A stretch of 64,000 nucleotides of DNA from CANKJK01 sp040081715 (GCA_040081715.1 JBEBFY010000004.1:138662-202661); one strand, 5' to 3'; counted from the stretch's first letter, positions 25,899 through 36,401 are shown. Translations and numbers: made by a program. Notes: generated by a model from the letters alone, not told the origin.

Positions 25899-26135
25899 AT
25901 GTCCACCAAGAGCATCGCTCTTCCGGATGCCGTCTACGAGCGTGTGCAGCAGATTGCCGCCGCCGAGGGCACGACCGTCGATCAGCTCGCGACAAAGGCG
26001 ATCGAGCGTGACCTCGCCCGTCGTTGGCTTGACCGCATCGGGCGCGAGGGCGATCAGCGGCGCGGCGATATGAGCGACGCTGAAGTCGAGGCTGTCGTCG
26101 AGCAGGCTGTCCAGGAGTCCCGCACACGTTCGTGA
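25899..26135 (+). CDS. Short antitoxin-like protein upstream of a PIN toxin
   Basis: 78 residues, ATG 25899. A TATACT hexamer at 25878-25883 may be the -10 box, giving a very short leader. MSTKSIALPDAVYERVQQIAAAEGTTVDQLATKAIERDLARRWLDRI looks like a ribbon-helix-helix type N-terminal DNA-binding segment, followed by an acidic tail (MSDAEVEAVVEQAVQESRTRS) that would cover the toxin. Its stop overlaps the toxin start as GTGA, showing translational coupling. It is the intact partner of the PIN gene at 26132. Confidence 0.75.
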   Translation: MSTKSIALPDAVYERVQQIAAAEGTTVDQLATKAIERDLARRWLDRIGREGDQRRGDMSDAEVEAVVEQAVQESRTRS

Positions 26136-26548
26136 AGCGCGTGGTCGCTGACACCAACGTCCTTGTCAGTGCACTGCAGTTCGGAGGCAAGCCAAGAGAA
26201 CTCCTCGACCTCGCCACTGATGGTCAGGTCGACCTTGCCATCTCCGAAGCCATCATCGCGGAGACCCTTCGCGTGCTCAGGGACAAGTTTCACCGTGCGC
26301 CCGAGTGGGTTGCTGAAACCGACCGCCAGTTGCGTGTCATCACCCGGTCCGTCCAGCCGACCGAGAGCATCGAAGTGATCGTGGCTGACCCTACGGACGA
26401 CCGTATTCTAGAGTGCGCCGTCGCCGCAGAAGCCGAAGCGATCGTCAGCGGCGACACCCACCTTCTGAGCCTCGGCAGCTTTCGAGGAATTCCGATCCAG
26501 CGTGTCGCCGAGTTCCTCGACGGTCTGCAGGACCAGGGCCGAGACTGA
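26132..26548 (+). CDS. PIN-domain toxin (putative toxin-antitoxin component)
   Basis: 138 residues from a GTG overlapping the antitoxin stop. The four PIN acidic residues are present: Asp in VVADTNVLVSAL, Glu in ISEAIIAETLRVL, Asp/Asp in VADPTDDRILECAVAAEAEAIVSGDTHLL. The family (COG1569-like 'putative toxin-antitoxin system toxin component, PIN family') are metal-dependent ribonucleases that cleave RNA when released from the antitoxin. This pair appears intact, unlike the two neighbours on its left and the one on its right. Confidence 0.88.
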   Translation: MKRVVADTNVLVSALQFGGKPRELLDLATDGQVDLAISEAIIAETLRVLRDKFHRAPEWVAETDRQLRVITRSVQPTESIEVIVADPTDDRILECAVAAEAEAIVSGDTHLLSLGSFRGIPIQRVAEFLDGLQDQGRD

Positions 26549-26552
26549 ACGC

Positions 26553-26787
26553 CTACCGCTCGTGCACGTCGTGCCGGTATCGACCTGGCGTCCAACCTAG
26601 GTCGATGCCCTCTCGGAGCCGCGCGAGCGCACGTTCACGAGCCTGTGCGAACCCCTTCCGCTCACGCACGGTCGCAGCAAGTTGGTCGGTCAGCAGCGCA
26701 CTGAGCGGGCGACTCTCTTCGGCCGCAACGGCCCTGGCGGCCTGGCAGCAGTTCCGCATCGAGCGTGAGCGTGATTCGCGTCTTCAC
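26553..26787 (-). pseudogene. Frameshifted ribbon-helix-helix antitoxin, toxin partner missing
   Basis: On the minus strand a GTG at 26787 reads VKTRITLTLDAELL, a ribbon-helix-helix start. The continuation QAARAVAAEESRPLSALLTDQLAATVRERKGFAQARERALARLREGIDLGWTPGRYRHDVHER lies in another frame. One extra C after the CTGCTG near 26745 explains the shift. The HDVHER end is the typical antitoxin C-terminus before a PIN toxin start, but only four bases separate it from the end of the opposite-strand PIN gene, so its own toxin has been lost. Confidence 0.65.
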
Positions 26788-27785
26788 GGAATTCCTCGCC
26801 AACAGTCGGATTCGAACCTACAGATTGTAACCACGCCGGGATGAGCGAACGTGGCGGCATCCGCAGGGGAACAGGAGGGGGAACACGGTGGGGGAACAGG
26901 GGCTCGCGCGAGGTGTTCCCCCCGGCTCGCGTGGAGGGCCGGCTGTCAGTCCCGGCCGCCCCAAGCCGAGCAACGCGACGAACACTGCCTGCAACCGGCC
27001 TTCGCCGTGCACCTTACGCTGGACTCGCAGCGGGCGGCGCTCTTCGCCGCCCGCATGACACGGCCCGTGTCCATGCGGCCGCCAATGGTGGTGTCGTGGC
27101 GTGAGCGACCACGCGATTTGGCCGCTTGGTCTGCCAAGCCCGCGGCCACGGAGGTGGTCGCTCACGCCACGCTGTCTCTGCCTCAGCCGGAGCGAGTCGT
27201 CGTCCGACGCGTGCGTCCGGGCGATATCGAAGGCGCGCGGATCCGCGTCGTGAACACCGGCCGTCGCGCGGTCATTGTGCGGCTCGCAACTCGCGCGCTC
27301 AAGGCGCTCCGCGCTTCCACGATTCCGCTCCGCCTGCGCTGCGCGCGGCTGGCGGCCTTGACCGCGCAAGCCGCGACCCGTGTCCTGGCAACTATCGACG
27401 GCCACAACGGAAGTGCTTGACGACGGTCGGCGTCGGCGCTACTGTCGGATCATCTTCGCCGGCTGCAGTTCGCAGCCCGCTCCGCATCGCCCGATGTGGA
27501 GCATGTTCGAATCGGCGGTCTCAGGCCACGGTTCGTTCCCTACTTCTCAAACCACTTCCTGGTCGTCTGCTCGTGCGACGTCACGTCCGCGAAACCGATG
27601 ACAGAACCGGACTGCGCTCTGGCCTCAGGCCAGGCGCAGATCCGATCGTTCACATATCATCGGAATCATCACGCTGCCACGGCGACACGCCTGTCAGAAG
27701 TCGATGCGTCGGGAGCCGCACCCAGTGCGCCCATCTCACTGCGGAAGAACTGACGACATCGACGCTCAGAATGGGCAGGCGTATC
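26788..27785. other. About 1 kb without a recognised gene; tRNA T-arm-like fragment and GGGGAACA repeats
   Basis: No frame here gives a recognisable protein; open frames on both strands are explained by high GC. Minus-strand 26801-26830 reads GGTTCGAATCC flanked by bases that could form a T-stem, like the 3' end of a tRNA gene, but the anticodon arm cannot be fitted. From 26866 the octamer GGGGAACA occurs three times at 12-13 base spacing (26866, 26878, 26891), with an inverted TGTTCCCC at 26914. These may mark an old attachment site or element end. Confidence 0.4.
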
Positions 27786-27977
27786 ATGGCCGAACGACGA
27801 CGATCGCGAACGGGACGCGGCCGGCCGTACCGGGTTCGCGCCCGTGCGAAACACAATGGACGTTGTGGCACTGGCGCGGACGCATCGCTTCGCGCGTTCG
27901 TTCGCGCCTTGGCGCGGCAGGCCGCACGCGAGTGCTTCGAGCTGGAACTGAAGCAGCGATCGCGAACGATTCAATGA
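27786..27977 (+). CDS. Small basic protein preceding a serine recombinase
   Basis: 63 residues from the ATG at 27786 (an in-frame ATG at 27771 is possible). MAERRRSRTGRGRPYRVRARAKHNGR is strongly basic, then ASLRAFVRALARQAARECFELEL forms an amphipathic helix. Short proteins with a C-terminal '(A/F)VRALARQAARE' helix often sit directly before large serine recombinases in mobile elements; their role is unknown, possibly a recombination accessory factor. The stop lies ten bases before the recombinase GTG start. Confidence 0.6.
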   Translation: MAERRRSRTGRGRPYRVRARAKHNGRCGTGADASLRAFVRALARQAARECFELELKQRSRTIQ

Positions 27978-27987
27978 GGTGCAGGAC

Positions 27988-29697
<1,710 letters not shown>

Positions 29698-29801
29698 TCA
29701 GATGTGACTTGCCCGGTCCCGACGCGCACCGGTGAGGCGCGGCGAATCAAGACCGTGAAGCCACTGTAGCACAGGCTGCCTCAGCGTAGGGCAGCGTGGG
29801 G

Positions 29802-30623
29802 TTACTTCCTGCCGCTGGCGCGTTCGACGCTCGGCGGCACCTCGAGCACCAGGCCGACGTTGGGCGTGACCTCCGTCACCATGATGTCGAGGACGACCTC
29901 GCCGTCGATCTTCTGCACGATATGCGACGGGAAGGGAATGCCGGCATTGGGCGGCCCGGCCCCGGGCTTCGACCCGGGCGCGGGTTTCGGGGACTTGTCC
30001 GGGTCGTGGTCCTTATAGCCGGTGTAGAGGAATTCCACCACGGTCTTGCCCATGGTGGCATCGCCCGCCATCGTGTGGACCCGGGCAATCATCGCGCTGT
30101 CATCGAGGTACGCCTTGAGCATGGCCCCGTCGGCAGGAAACACCATGGTGGTGACGAGCGTGCCGTCGATTATCTCGTTCGCCATCACGCGCTTGTTGCC
30201 CGCGTCCTGCGCGGCCTTCATCACGCCCTGTGGCGTCATGAACATCAGACGCACCCGCTCGGCCACCGCGTCGGGGCGTGCGACGGTCTTCTTGTCGATC
30301 ACATCCCACGCCTTGCCGTCGGCGAGGAACTGCTCCACGCGCTTCGGCTTGTTTAGTTCCTCGATTTCCATCCGGAGCGCCTGCATCCCGTAGTTGATGG
30401 CCACGGTGAACTTCGTCACGGGCTGGAGCGTCCGCTTCTTCGCGCCAGGCACCACCGCGGTGCCGAGGCCCGAGTACACGATGGACGCCGTGTTGATTGC
30501 GTTGACCCCGGTGAGCGCCTGAAAGAACCTCGCGTTGGGGTTCGGAGCCGCCGGCGGAGTCTGCGCCGCCGCCAGCGTGGCGCACGCCAGCGTGGCGGGA
30601 AGGAGCAGGAAGCGGATGGTCAT
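29802..30623 (-). CDS. Exported protein of unknown function
   Basis: 273 residues on the minus strand from the ATG at 30623. Signal peptide MTIRFLLLPATLACATLAAAQ. The mature part (NARFFQALTGVNAINTASIVYSGLGTAVVPGAKKRTLQPVTKFTVAINYGMQALRMEIEE) has a lipoprotein-carrier-like beta pattern but I do not recognise a named family. A Pro/Lys/Gly-rich stretch (HDPDKSPKPAPGSKPGAGPP) lies near residue 215. It follows the dienelactone-hydrolase-family gene by 20 bases on the same strand, so the two are probably an operon. No catalytic motif is seen. Confidence 0.75.
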   Translation of the reverse strand: MTIRFLLLPATLACATLAAAQTPPAAPNPNARFFQALTGVNAINTASIVYSGLGTAVVPGAKKRTLQPVTKFTVAINYGMQALRMEIEELNKPKRVEQFLADGKAWDVIDKKTVARPDAVAERVRLMFMTPQGVMKAAQDAGNKRVMANEIIDGTLVTTMVFPADGAMLKAYLDDSAMIARVHTMAGDATMGKTVVEFLYTGYKDHDPDKSPKPAPGSKPGAGPPNAGIPFPSHIVQKIDGEVVLDIMVTEVTPNVGLVLEVPPSVERASGRK

Positions 30624-30643
30624 GGTGGAACGGTGGTCCCTTG

Positions 30644-31531
30644 TCACTTCAGGTACTGATTGAAGAAGGCGACGGTCCGCTGCCACGCGAGGTCCGCCGC
30701 GGCCTTGTCATAGCGGGGCGTCGTGTCGTTGTGGAAGCCGTGGTTGACGTTGTCGTAGGTGTGCTGGGTGTAACGCACCTTGTTCGCCTTGAGGGCCTCC
30801 TCGTAGGCGGCCGCGCCGGCGTTGACGCCCTGGTCGAGCCCGGCGTAGTGGATGAGGAGTGGCGCCTTGATCTTCGCGACGTCGGCGGCGGCCGGCTGGC
30901 GGCCGTAGAACGGCGCCGAGGCGGCCAGGTCCGGCACGCGGACGGCCAGGGTGTTGCAGATGCCGCCGCCGTAGCAGAAGCCGACGGCGCCGACCTTGCC
31001 GTTGGAGTCGGCGTGCGTCTTCAGGAACTGCACGCCGGCGATCCAGTCCTCGATGAGCTTGGCGCCATCAAGGCTGCGCTGCATCTCCACGCCCTTCTCG
31101 TCGGTGCCGGGATAGCCGCCAAGGGAGGTCAGGGCGTCGGGGGCGAGCGCCAGGAATCCGGCCACGGCGGCGCGACGGGCGACATCTTCCACGTAGGGGT
31201 TGAGCCCCCGGTTCTCGTGAATCACGAGGACGGTGCCGAGTTTGCCCCTGGCGTTGGCCGGCCTGGCCAGCAGTCCCTTTACCTGACCGTAGCCCAGCGG
31301 GGACGGATAGGTGATGTAGCTGGTGGTGATGCGCGTGTCGTCCTTGGCCACCTGCTGCGCCAACGCGTAATTGGGGCGGAGCATCTCGAAGAGCGCGGTA
31401 GCGGTCGCCCCGCCGACGGCGTACTTGGCGGCGCCATCCAGGAAGCCCCGGCGGTCGAGACCACCGTGGACGTACTGGTCAAAGAGGCTCAGCAGTTCCT
31501 GGGGAAAGTCGGCAGCGGTCTTGCGTTCCAT
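30644..31531 (-). CDS. Dienelactone hydrolase-family alpha/beta hydrolase with Tat-like leader
   Basis: 295 residues on the minus strand from the ATG at 31531, behind GGAGGG. The leader DRRGFLDGAAKYAVGGATATALFEML has RR and a weak hydrophobic stretch, typical of exported dienelactone hydrolase (YghX-like) proteins. The catalytic triad is visible: Cys nucleophile in VGFCYGGG, Asp in YAGLDQGVN, His in NHGFHND. The HENRGLNPYVEDVARR oxyanion loop is also typical. These enzymes hydrolyse lactones or esters; carboxymethylenebutenolidase is the model, but the substrate here is unknown. Operon with the gene at 29802. Confidence 0.92.
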   Translation of the reverse strand: MERKTAADFPQELLSLFDQYVHGGLDRRGFLDGAAKYAVGGATATALFEMLRPNYALAQQVAKDDTRITTSYITYPSPLGYGQVKGLLARPANARGKLGTVLVIHENRGLNPYVEDVARRAAVAGFLALAPDALTSLGGYPGTDEKGVEMQRSLDGAKLIEDWIAGVQFLKTHADSNGKVGAVGFCYGGGICNTLAVRVPDLAASAPFYGRQPAAADVAKIKAPLLIHYAGLDQGVNAGAAAYEEALKANKVRYTQHTYDNVNHGFHNDTTPRYDKAAADLAWQRTVAFFNQYLK

Positions 31532-31622
31532 CGGCACCCTCCAGCCGCGAATTATAGCCGCGCTAGCCGCGCCTGGAGGAGGATTGCCGCCAGGAGCGGT
31601 GGGGCCGGGAGGGCGGGCGCAC

Positions 31623-31973
31623 CTACTGCGCGGGCGGAGCCTGGACGTCCTTGATGATGAAGAGCTTTTCGCCCGGGCGAATCAGGCCGAGCTCACGCCG
31701 CGCCACTTCCTCGATGGCGGTGGGGTCCTCCCGCAGGCGGCGGGCGTCCTCGCGGAGCCGGGTGTTCTCGGACTTGGCCTGGTCAAGGGCCTGTTCCAGC
31801 GCCCGATACTGGCGGCGGGCCTTGAGCATGGCCAGCAGGCCCTTGTCGCCCACGACCGCGTCCACCACGACCACGGCACCCAGGCACGCGAACAGAGCCG
31901 GCAGCGCGCGCCGGCCGAGGCGGCGCACGAGGGCCGTCAGGGCGGCCGCAGGGTCAGCAGGCGTCTGGGTCAC
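31623..31973 (-). CDS. ftsB: Septum formation initiator (FtsB/DivIC-like)
   Basis: 116 residues from a GTG at 31973 on the minus strand. One membrane segment (LPALFACLGAVVVVDAVVG) is followed by a coiled coil (LLAMLKARRQYRALEQALDQAKSENTRLREDARRLRED) and the conserved ending PTAIEEVARRELGLIRPGEKLFII. This is the FtsB/DivIC family of bitopic division proteins, which bind FtsL and FtsQ at the septum. Only the coiled coil to GL(I/V)xPGE block is strictly diagnostic, and it is present. Confidence 0.9.
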   Translation of the reverse strand: MTQTPADPAAALTALVRRLGRRALPALFACLGAVVVVDAVVGDKGLLAMLKARRQYRALEQALDQAKSENTRLREDARRLREDPTAIEEVARRELGLIRPGEKLFIIKDVQAPPAQ

Positions 31974-32055
31974 AGGGGTTCGAAGGTCACAATAGCGCGT
32001 CTCGATCCGGAGTACAAGTCCTAATTACCCGACTCCGGGAAAAAGTACAAGCCCT

Positions 32056-32373
32056 ATGACCGATACCGTGCTGGTGCTGACGACCCTTGGGGAACAGACT
32101 GACGGGCCCGCCTTTGCCAGATCGCTTGTGGACGCCAGGCTGGCCGCGTGCGTGAGCCTGCTGCCACCGATGGCGTCGATCTACCGGTGGAAGGAGGGGG
32201 TAGAGCAGGCGCAGGAGCAGCAGGTCGTGATCAAGACCACCCGGGCACGGCTGGAGGCGCTCCGGGCCTGGATGGCCGTCCACCACCCCTACGAGGTGCC
32301 GGAATTCCTGGTGCTGCCGGTGGCGGCGGGTGGGGAGGCCTACTTAGCGTGGCTCACGGAGTCGGTGAGCTAG
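32056..32373 (+). CDS. cutA: Divalent-cation tolerance protein CutA
   Basis: 105 residues, the usual length. Family blocks are VLTTLGEQTDGPAFARSLVDARLAACVSLLPPMASIYRWKEGVEQAQEQQVVIKT and HPYEVPEFLVLPVAAGGEAYLAWL, including the conserved Cys of LAACV and the HPYEVPE loop. CutA forms very stable trimers; it is linked to copper tolerance, with an unclear molecular role. Its last 20 bases overlap the convergent dedA-like gene. Confidence 0.95.
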   Translation: MTDTVLVLTTLGEQTDGPAFARSLVDARLAACVSLLPPMASIYRWKEGVEQAQEQQVVIKTTRARLEALRAWMAVHHPYEVPEFLVLPVAAGGEAYLAWLTESVS

Positions 32374-32989
32374 GCGCCGAGCGGTTGCGCCACCAGGCAA
32401 TGACCGGAGGCACGAGCGAGAGGGCGATCACCGCGGCGACCACGTAGTGGATCTGCTTCTCGATGTCCGGGATCACGCTGCCGAGCACGTACCCCCCGAT
32501 GGTTGTCGAGAGGATCCAGATCACCGCGCCGGCGATATTGAAGGTGGCAAACCGGCGGTAGCCCATCTCGCCGACCCCGGCGATCATCGGCGCGAAGGTT
32601 CGCACGATGGGGATGAACCGGGCCAGCACGATGGTCTTGCCCCCGTGCCGGTCATAGAAGTCCCGAGTGATGCGGACGTGCTCCTGGCGGAAGATCAGCG
32701 AGTCCTTCCGACTGTAGAGGCTGGTGCCTGTCCGTTTGCCGATCCAGTAGCCCACGGCGTCGCCGACGATCGCCGACGGGATGAGGGTGACGAGCAGCAG
32801 CGACAGGTCCAGATCCCCGCGGGCGGCGAAGAGCCCCGCCGTCACCAGCAGCGAGTCGCCCGGCAGGAAGAAGCCGATGAGCAGCCCTGTCTCCGCGAAG
32901 ATGATGAGCGGCAGGCCCCAGTGGCCGACGACGCGTATGAGTTCGGGAACGTTGTAGACGGTTTCGAAGAATTGCTGCAGCAGGTCCAT
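32354..32989 (-). CDS. DedA/VTT-family membrane protein
   Basis: 211 residues on the minus strand. The DedA hallmarks are ETGLLIGFFLPGDSLLVTAGLF, VGDAVGYWIGKRTG, and HGGKTIVLARFIPIVRTFAPMIAGVGEMGYRRFATFNIAGAVIW with the conserved Arg-Phe-x-Pro re-entrant motif. Members of the family flip or transport undecaprenyl phosphate and other lipids and support membrane potential. About five membrane segments are predicted. It overlaps cutA tail to tail and lies three bases after the PLP-enzyme gene on the same strand. Confidence 0.93.
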   Translation of the reverse strand: MDLLQQFFETVYNVPELIRVVGHWGLPLIIFAETGLLIGFFLPGDSLLVTAGLFAARGDLDLSLLLVTLIPSAIVGDAVGYWIGKRTGTSLYSRKDSLIFRQEHVRITRDFYDRHGGKTIVLARFIPIVRTFAPMIAGVGEMGYRRFATFNIAGAVIWILSTTIGGYVLGSVIPDIEKQIHYVVAAVIALSLVPPVIAWWRNRSAPSSPTP

Positions 32990-32992
32990 GGG

Positions 32993-34150
32993 TTACAGCC
33001 GGGCGAGCGCGCCGGTGAGGTCCTCTTTCAGATCGTCCAGGTCTTCGATGCCGACCGACAGGCGGACGAGCCCGTCGGTGATGCCCAGTGCCTGCCGCCG
33101 CTCGGCGGGCACCGAGGCGTGCGTCATGGTGGCGGGGTGGCTGATGAGCGACTCGACGCCGCCGAGGCTTTCCGCCAGCGCGATGAGCCGCACTGACTCC
33201 AGCAGCGTCCGCGCGCGGTCGAGGCTGCCCAGATCCAGCGATACGAGCCCGCCGAACCCGCGCATCTGCCGGCAGGCGAGCGCGTGCTCGGGATGCGACG
33301 CCAGGCCCGGGTAGATTGTCCGCGCGATCTTGGGATGTGACGAGAGCATCTCGGCGAGGGCGAGCGCGTTGGCGTTGTGGCGTTCCATGCGGACCGGCAG
33401 GGTCTTGGTGCCGCGCAGCACGAGCCACGCATCCATCGGGCCGAGGATGGCGCCTTCGGCGTTCTGCACGAAGCGCAGCCACTCGATGTGATCGTCCCTG
33501 ACCCCGATCACGGCCCCGCCCACGCTGTCGCTGTGGCCGTTCAGGTACTTCGTCGTGCTGTGCACCACGAGATCCGCCCCGAAATCGATCGGGCGCTGCA
33601 CCGCAGGGCTGGCAAATGTGTTGTCGACCACGACAGCAACGCCGCTGGCGTGGGCCACGGCCGAGGCGGCCTCGAGGTCCGTGAGGCGGAGCGTGGGATT
33701 GGTCGGCGTTTCAAGGAACAGGAGCTTCGTCGTGGGCCGAATGGCGTCGGCAATGGCATCCAGCCGCGAGGTGTCCGCGTAGGTGAAGTCCAGCCCGCTC
33801 TTCCGCAGCACGCGCTCGAACAGCCGGTACGTGCCGCCGTAGGTGTTGTCGGTGACCACGATGTGGTCGCCGGCCTCGACGAGCGTCATCACTGCGGCGA
33901 TGGCGGCCATGCCCGAGGCGAAGGCAAATCCGGCCGTGCCGTGCTCGATGGCGGCCAGATTGGCTTCGAGCGCCGCGCGGGTGGGGTTCTGCGTGCGTGC
34001 GTACTCGTAGCCCTTGTGCCGGCCGAGGCCCTCCTGCACGTAGGTGGAGGTCTGATAGATCGGGGTGGTGATCGCGCCGGTCGCCGGGTCCGGTGCCTGG
34101 CCGGCGTGAATGCAGAGGGTGCTGAACCGGGCCGAATCGCGCAGGGTCAC
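32993..34150 (-). CDS. metB: Cystathionine gamma-synthase/lyase-type PLP enzyme
   Basis: 385 residues from a GTG at 34150 (VTLRDSARFSTLCIHAGQ), a start that matches family N-termini; a GTG at 34186 is also open. Cys/Met-metabolism PLP fold: TTPIYQTSTYV, YEYARTQNPTR, the glycine-rich cofactor loop FASGMAAIAAV, the PLP Asp in VVVDNTFASP and the Schiff-base Lys in VHSTTKYLNGHSD. The C-terminal SLGGVESLISHPATMTHASVP is typical of MetB/MetC-type enzymes. gamma-Synthase, gamma-lyase and O-acetyl/succinylhomoserine sulfhydrylase cannot be told apart with certainty by eye. It is probably co-transcribed with the dedA-like gene. Confidence 0.85.
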   Translation of the reverse strand: MTLRDSARFSTLCIHAGQAPDPATGAITTPIYQTSTYVQEGLGRHKGYEYARTQNPTRAALEANLAAIEHGTAGFAFASGMAAIAAVMTLVEAGDHIVVTDNTYGGTYRLFERVLRKSGLDFTYADTSRLDAIADAIRPTTKLLFLETPTNPTLRLTDLEAASAVAHASGVAVVVDNTFASPAVQRPIDFGADLVVHSTTKYLNGHSDSVGGAVIGVRDDHIEWLRFVQNAEGAILGPMDAWLVLRGTKTLPVRMERHNANALALAEMLSSHPKIARTIYPGLASHPEHALACRQMRGFGGLVSLDLGSLDRARTLLESVRLIALAESLGGVESLISHPATMTHASVPAERRQALGITDGLVRLSVGIEDLDDLKEDLTGALARL

Positions 34151-34232
34151 ACGCTGAGCGTACTCCGCGCCGCCAGCGCGGTCCACCGGGGCGATCAGCG
34201 CGGCGCGCCTGTATGCTGTAGCGCGTCAGTCC

Positions 34233-36401
34233 ATGATGCGTGAAGAGCGTTCCCGCGCAGCCCGCGCCCGCCGTTGGTTCATCCACACATGGCCCGGACG
34301 GTTGTTGCTGGCCGGAGTCCTGCTGCGCGTGGGGGCTGCCGTGGCTCGCGCGATCGGCGGCGTGCCGCCTGGCGTGGTCGATGCCGCCGGCATGCTGGTA
34401 CTTGTCGGCGCGGGTATTGGGGGATTCATCCAGCTCGTGCGCGAGGGGCGGCGTCAGCGTCTCCTCTGGTATGTCCGCCGCAAGCTCACGGCGTCCTACA
34501 TCTTCCTGGGCTTCGTGCCGGTGGCGCTCATTCTGGCATTCTTTGCTCTCGGCGGGTTGCTGCTGTTCTTCAACGTCAGTTCGTACCTGATCGAGGGACG
34601 GATCCGCACGCTGGTGGAGGAAGGCCGATTCCTCGCCCAGGCCACGGCCTTCGAGCTCGATGGCGCCCGCACCGTGACCGAGGCGGACGACATCCTCACC
34701 AGGCGGCGCGCGGTGCAGTCGGCGCGCCATGCCCACGTGTCCTTCGCGGTGGTGCCGGTGCACCGGTCCTGCGGGCCCGGGCGCACGGAGCGGCCCGTGG
34801 TCCTGCCACCCATGCGGAAGGGCGCCTGGCCGCACATGTCTCCGCCCGACGTGCCCCGCTGGGTCACGTGTGCGGGGGCCGCCGGGCTGTTGGCCTACCG
34901 GACATCCGCGCCTGCGACGAGCGGGCCGCCGATTCCGGTAGAAGTCGTCGTGCGCGCCGTGGCGTTTCCGGATGAAGCCGACCCCGGCTTCGCCGTCGTG
35001 GTGGACATCCCCGTGACCACCACCTTGATGCGCCAGTTGCAACGGGAAACAGGCATCACCATCGGCGACATCCTGCCGATGACCACGTCCGGGGCCCTGC
35101 AGCCGGCGCTGAGCGGCACGCGCGTCGAGGACGGGGATGTGCCCGCGATGGCGGCAGTCGCTGGCCGCGGCTGGCTTGAGCAGCCGCGGACGTGGTTCGC
35201 GTTCCTCGACATGCTGGACTGGGAGACCGGCGCGACCGGCCATGTGGCCGCCACCATCGGCATGAGTCCGGCGGAGATCATCCGCCGGGTGTCGGCGACA
35301 CCGGTCCGGATCGGTGACTACAGCATCAGCCAGATTCTGTTCGCCCTGCTGTCCATCGTCGGCGGCCTCTTCTTCGTGATTGAGGCCGTGGCGTTCTTCA
35401 CCGGGCTGAGTCTGGCGCGATCGATCACCGGATCGGTCCACGAATTGTTCGTGGGCACCGAGCGCGTCCGCCAGCAGGACTTCACCTACAAGATCCCCAT
35501 CCGGACCAAGGACCAGCTCGGCGACCTGGCGCAGTCGTTCAACGACATGACCAGCAGCATCGAGACGCTGCTGGGCGAAAAAGCGGAGAAGGACCGGCTT
35601 GAAGAGGAACTGCGCGTGGCGCGGCGCATCCAGATGTCGCTGTTGCCGCAGCACGATCTGGCCGTGCCCGGGCTCGACATCGTGGGCGTCTGCGAACCCG
35701 CGCGCGAGGTTGGCGGCGACTACTACGACGTGCTTCCGCTGGGGGAGGGCCGCGTGGGCATCCTGGTCGCCGACGTCTCAGGCAAGGGCGCGTCGGCCGC
35801 GCTCTATATGGCCGAACTCAAGGGCCTCATGTTGGCGCTCTCGGTACGGCACACCTCGCCTCGGGCCCTGCTGATCGAAGCCGACCGGATTCTCGCGCGC
35901 CACTTGGACGGCAAGAGCTTCATCACCATTACGTACGGCGTGGTGGACCTCGCGGCGCGCACCTTCACCTACGCGCGGGCCGGACACTGTCCGCTCCTGC
36001 ACGTGCCCGGCGCGTCTCACGCGAATCGCACCCCCCGCCTGCTCGCGCCCGACGGCATGGTGCTGGGCCTCGACCTGCCGGATAAGACCATCTTCGAGCG
36101 CCTGCTGCAGGAAGACGTCCTGCCGCTCGGCGAGGGCGACGTCGTGCTGCTCTTCACGGACGGTGTGACCGAGGCCATGAACAGCCGGCTGGAGTGCTTC
36201 GGCGAGGCGCGGCTGATGGCCGCGTTGGAAGCGAGCCCCGATCAGGAGTTCGAGCAGTTGAAGACGGGCATCCTGCGCCGGCTTCAGGCGTTTGTGGGCG
36301 ATGCCGAACCGAACGACGATCTGACGATGGTGCTGCTGCGCATGACCGCGCCCGTGGCGGACCCTGTGGAGGACATTCCGGCGATGGCGACGCACGCGTG
36401 A
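34233..36401 (+). CDS. Membrane PP2C/SpoIIE-type serine phosphatase with HAMP domain
   Basis: 722 residues. Two or three membrane segments lie in the first 120 residues, then a large extracytoplasmic region (about 120-360), another membrane segment near 367-395, and HAMP (TERVRQQDFTYKIPIRTKDQLGDLAQSFNDMTSSIETL). A signalling coiled coil (EKAEKDRLEEELRVARRIQMSLLPQ) leads into the PPM domain: GGDYYDV, VADVSGKGASAALYMAELKGL, GHCPLLHV, LLFTDGVTEAMN, NDDLTMVLLRM. The metal-binding Asp residues are all present. Proteins of this type dephosphorylate anti-sigma-factor antagonists after an external signal; no partner switch genes are seen here. The stop overlaps the next start as GTGA. Confidence 0.92.
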   Translation: MMREERSRAARARRWFIHTWPGRLLLAGVLLRVGAAVARAIGGVPPGVVDAAGMLVLVGAGIGGFIQLVREGRRQRLLWYVRRKLTASYIFLGFVPVALILAFFALGGLLLFFNVSSYLIEGRIRTLVEEGRFLAQATAFELDGARTVTEADDILTRRRAVQSARHAHVSFAVVPVHRSCGPGRTERPVVLPPMRKGAWPHMSPPDVPRWVTCAGAAGLLAYRTSAPATSGPPIPVEVVVRAVAFPDEADPGFAVVVDIPVTTTLMRQLQRETGITIGDILPMTTSGALQPALSGTRVEDGDVPAMAAVAGRGWLEQPRTWFAFLDMLDWETGATGHVAATIGMSPAEIIRRVSATPVRIGDYSISQILFALLSIVGGLFFVIEAVAFFTGLSLARSITGSVHELFVGTERVRQQDFTYKIPIRTKDQLGDLAQSFNDMTSSIETLLGEKAEKDRLEEELRVARRIQMSLLPQHDLAVPGLDIVGVCEPAREVGGDYYDVLPLGEGRVGILVADVSGKGASAALYMAELKGLMLALSVRHTSPRALLIEADRILARHLDGKSFITITYGVVDLAARTFTYARAGHCPLLHVPGASHANRTPRLLAPDGMVLGLDLPDKTIFERLLQEDVLPLGEGDVVLLFTDGVTEAMNSRLECFGEARLMAALEASPDQEFEQLKTGILRRLQAFVGDAEPNDDLTMVLLRMTAPVADPVEDIPAMATHA

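Noticed and set aside
26801..26828. Complete tRNA gene on the minus strand
   Set aside because: Only a T-loop-like element fits; there is no anticodon arm at the required distance and the T-stem has a mismatch.
26818..27420. Overlapping frames of about 190 codons on both strands in the island
   Set aside because: Neither frame shows a domain or a credible start; I looked for a tyrosine integrase remnant and found no catalytic R-H-R-Y pattern.
27126..27785. Upstream extension of the small protein before the recombinase
   Set aside because: The extension is Arg/Ser-rich and not protein-like; only the last 63 codons from 27786 look real.
33711..35654. 647-codon minus-strand open frame
   Set aside because: It covers the SpoIIE phosphatase and part of metB in antisense; its composition is His/Arg/Gln-rich without any domain.
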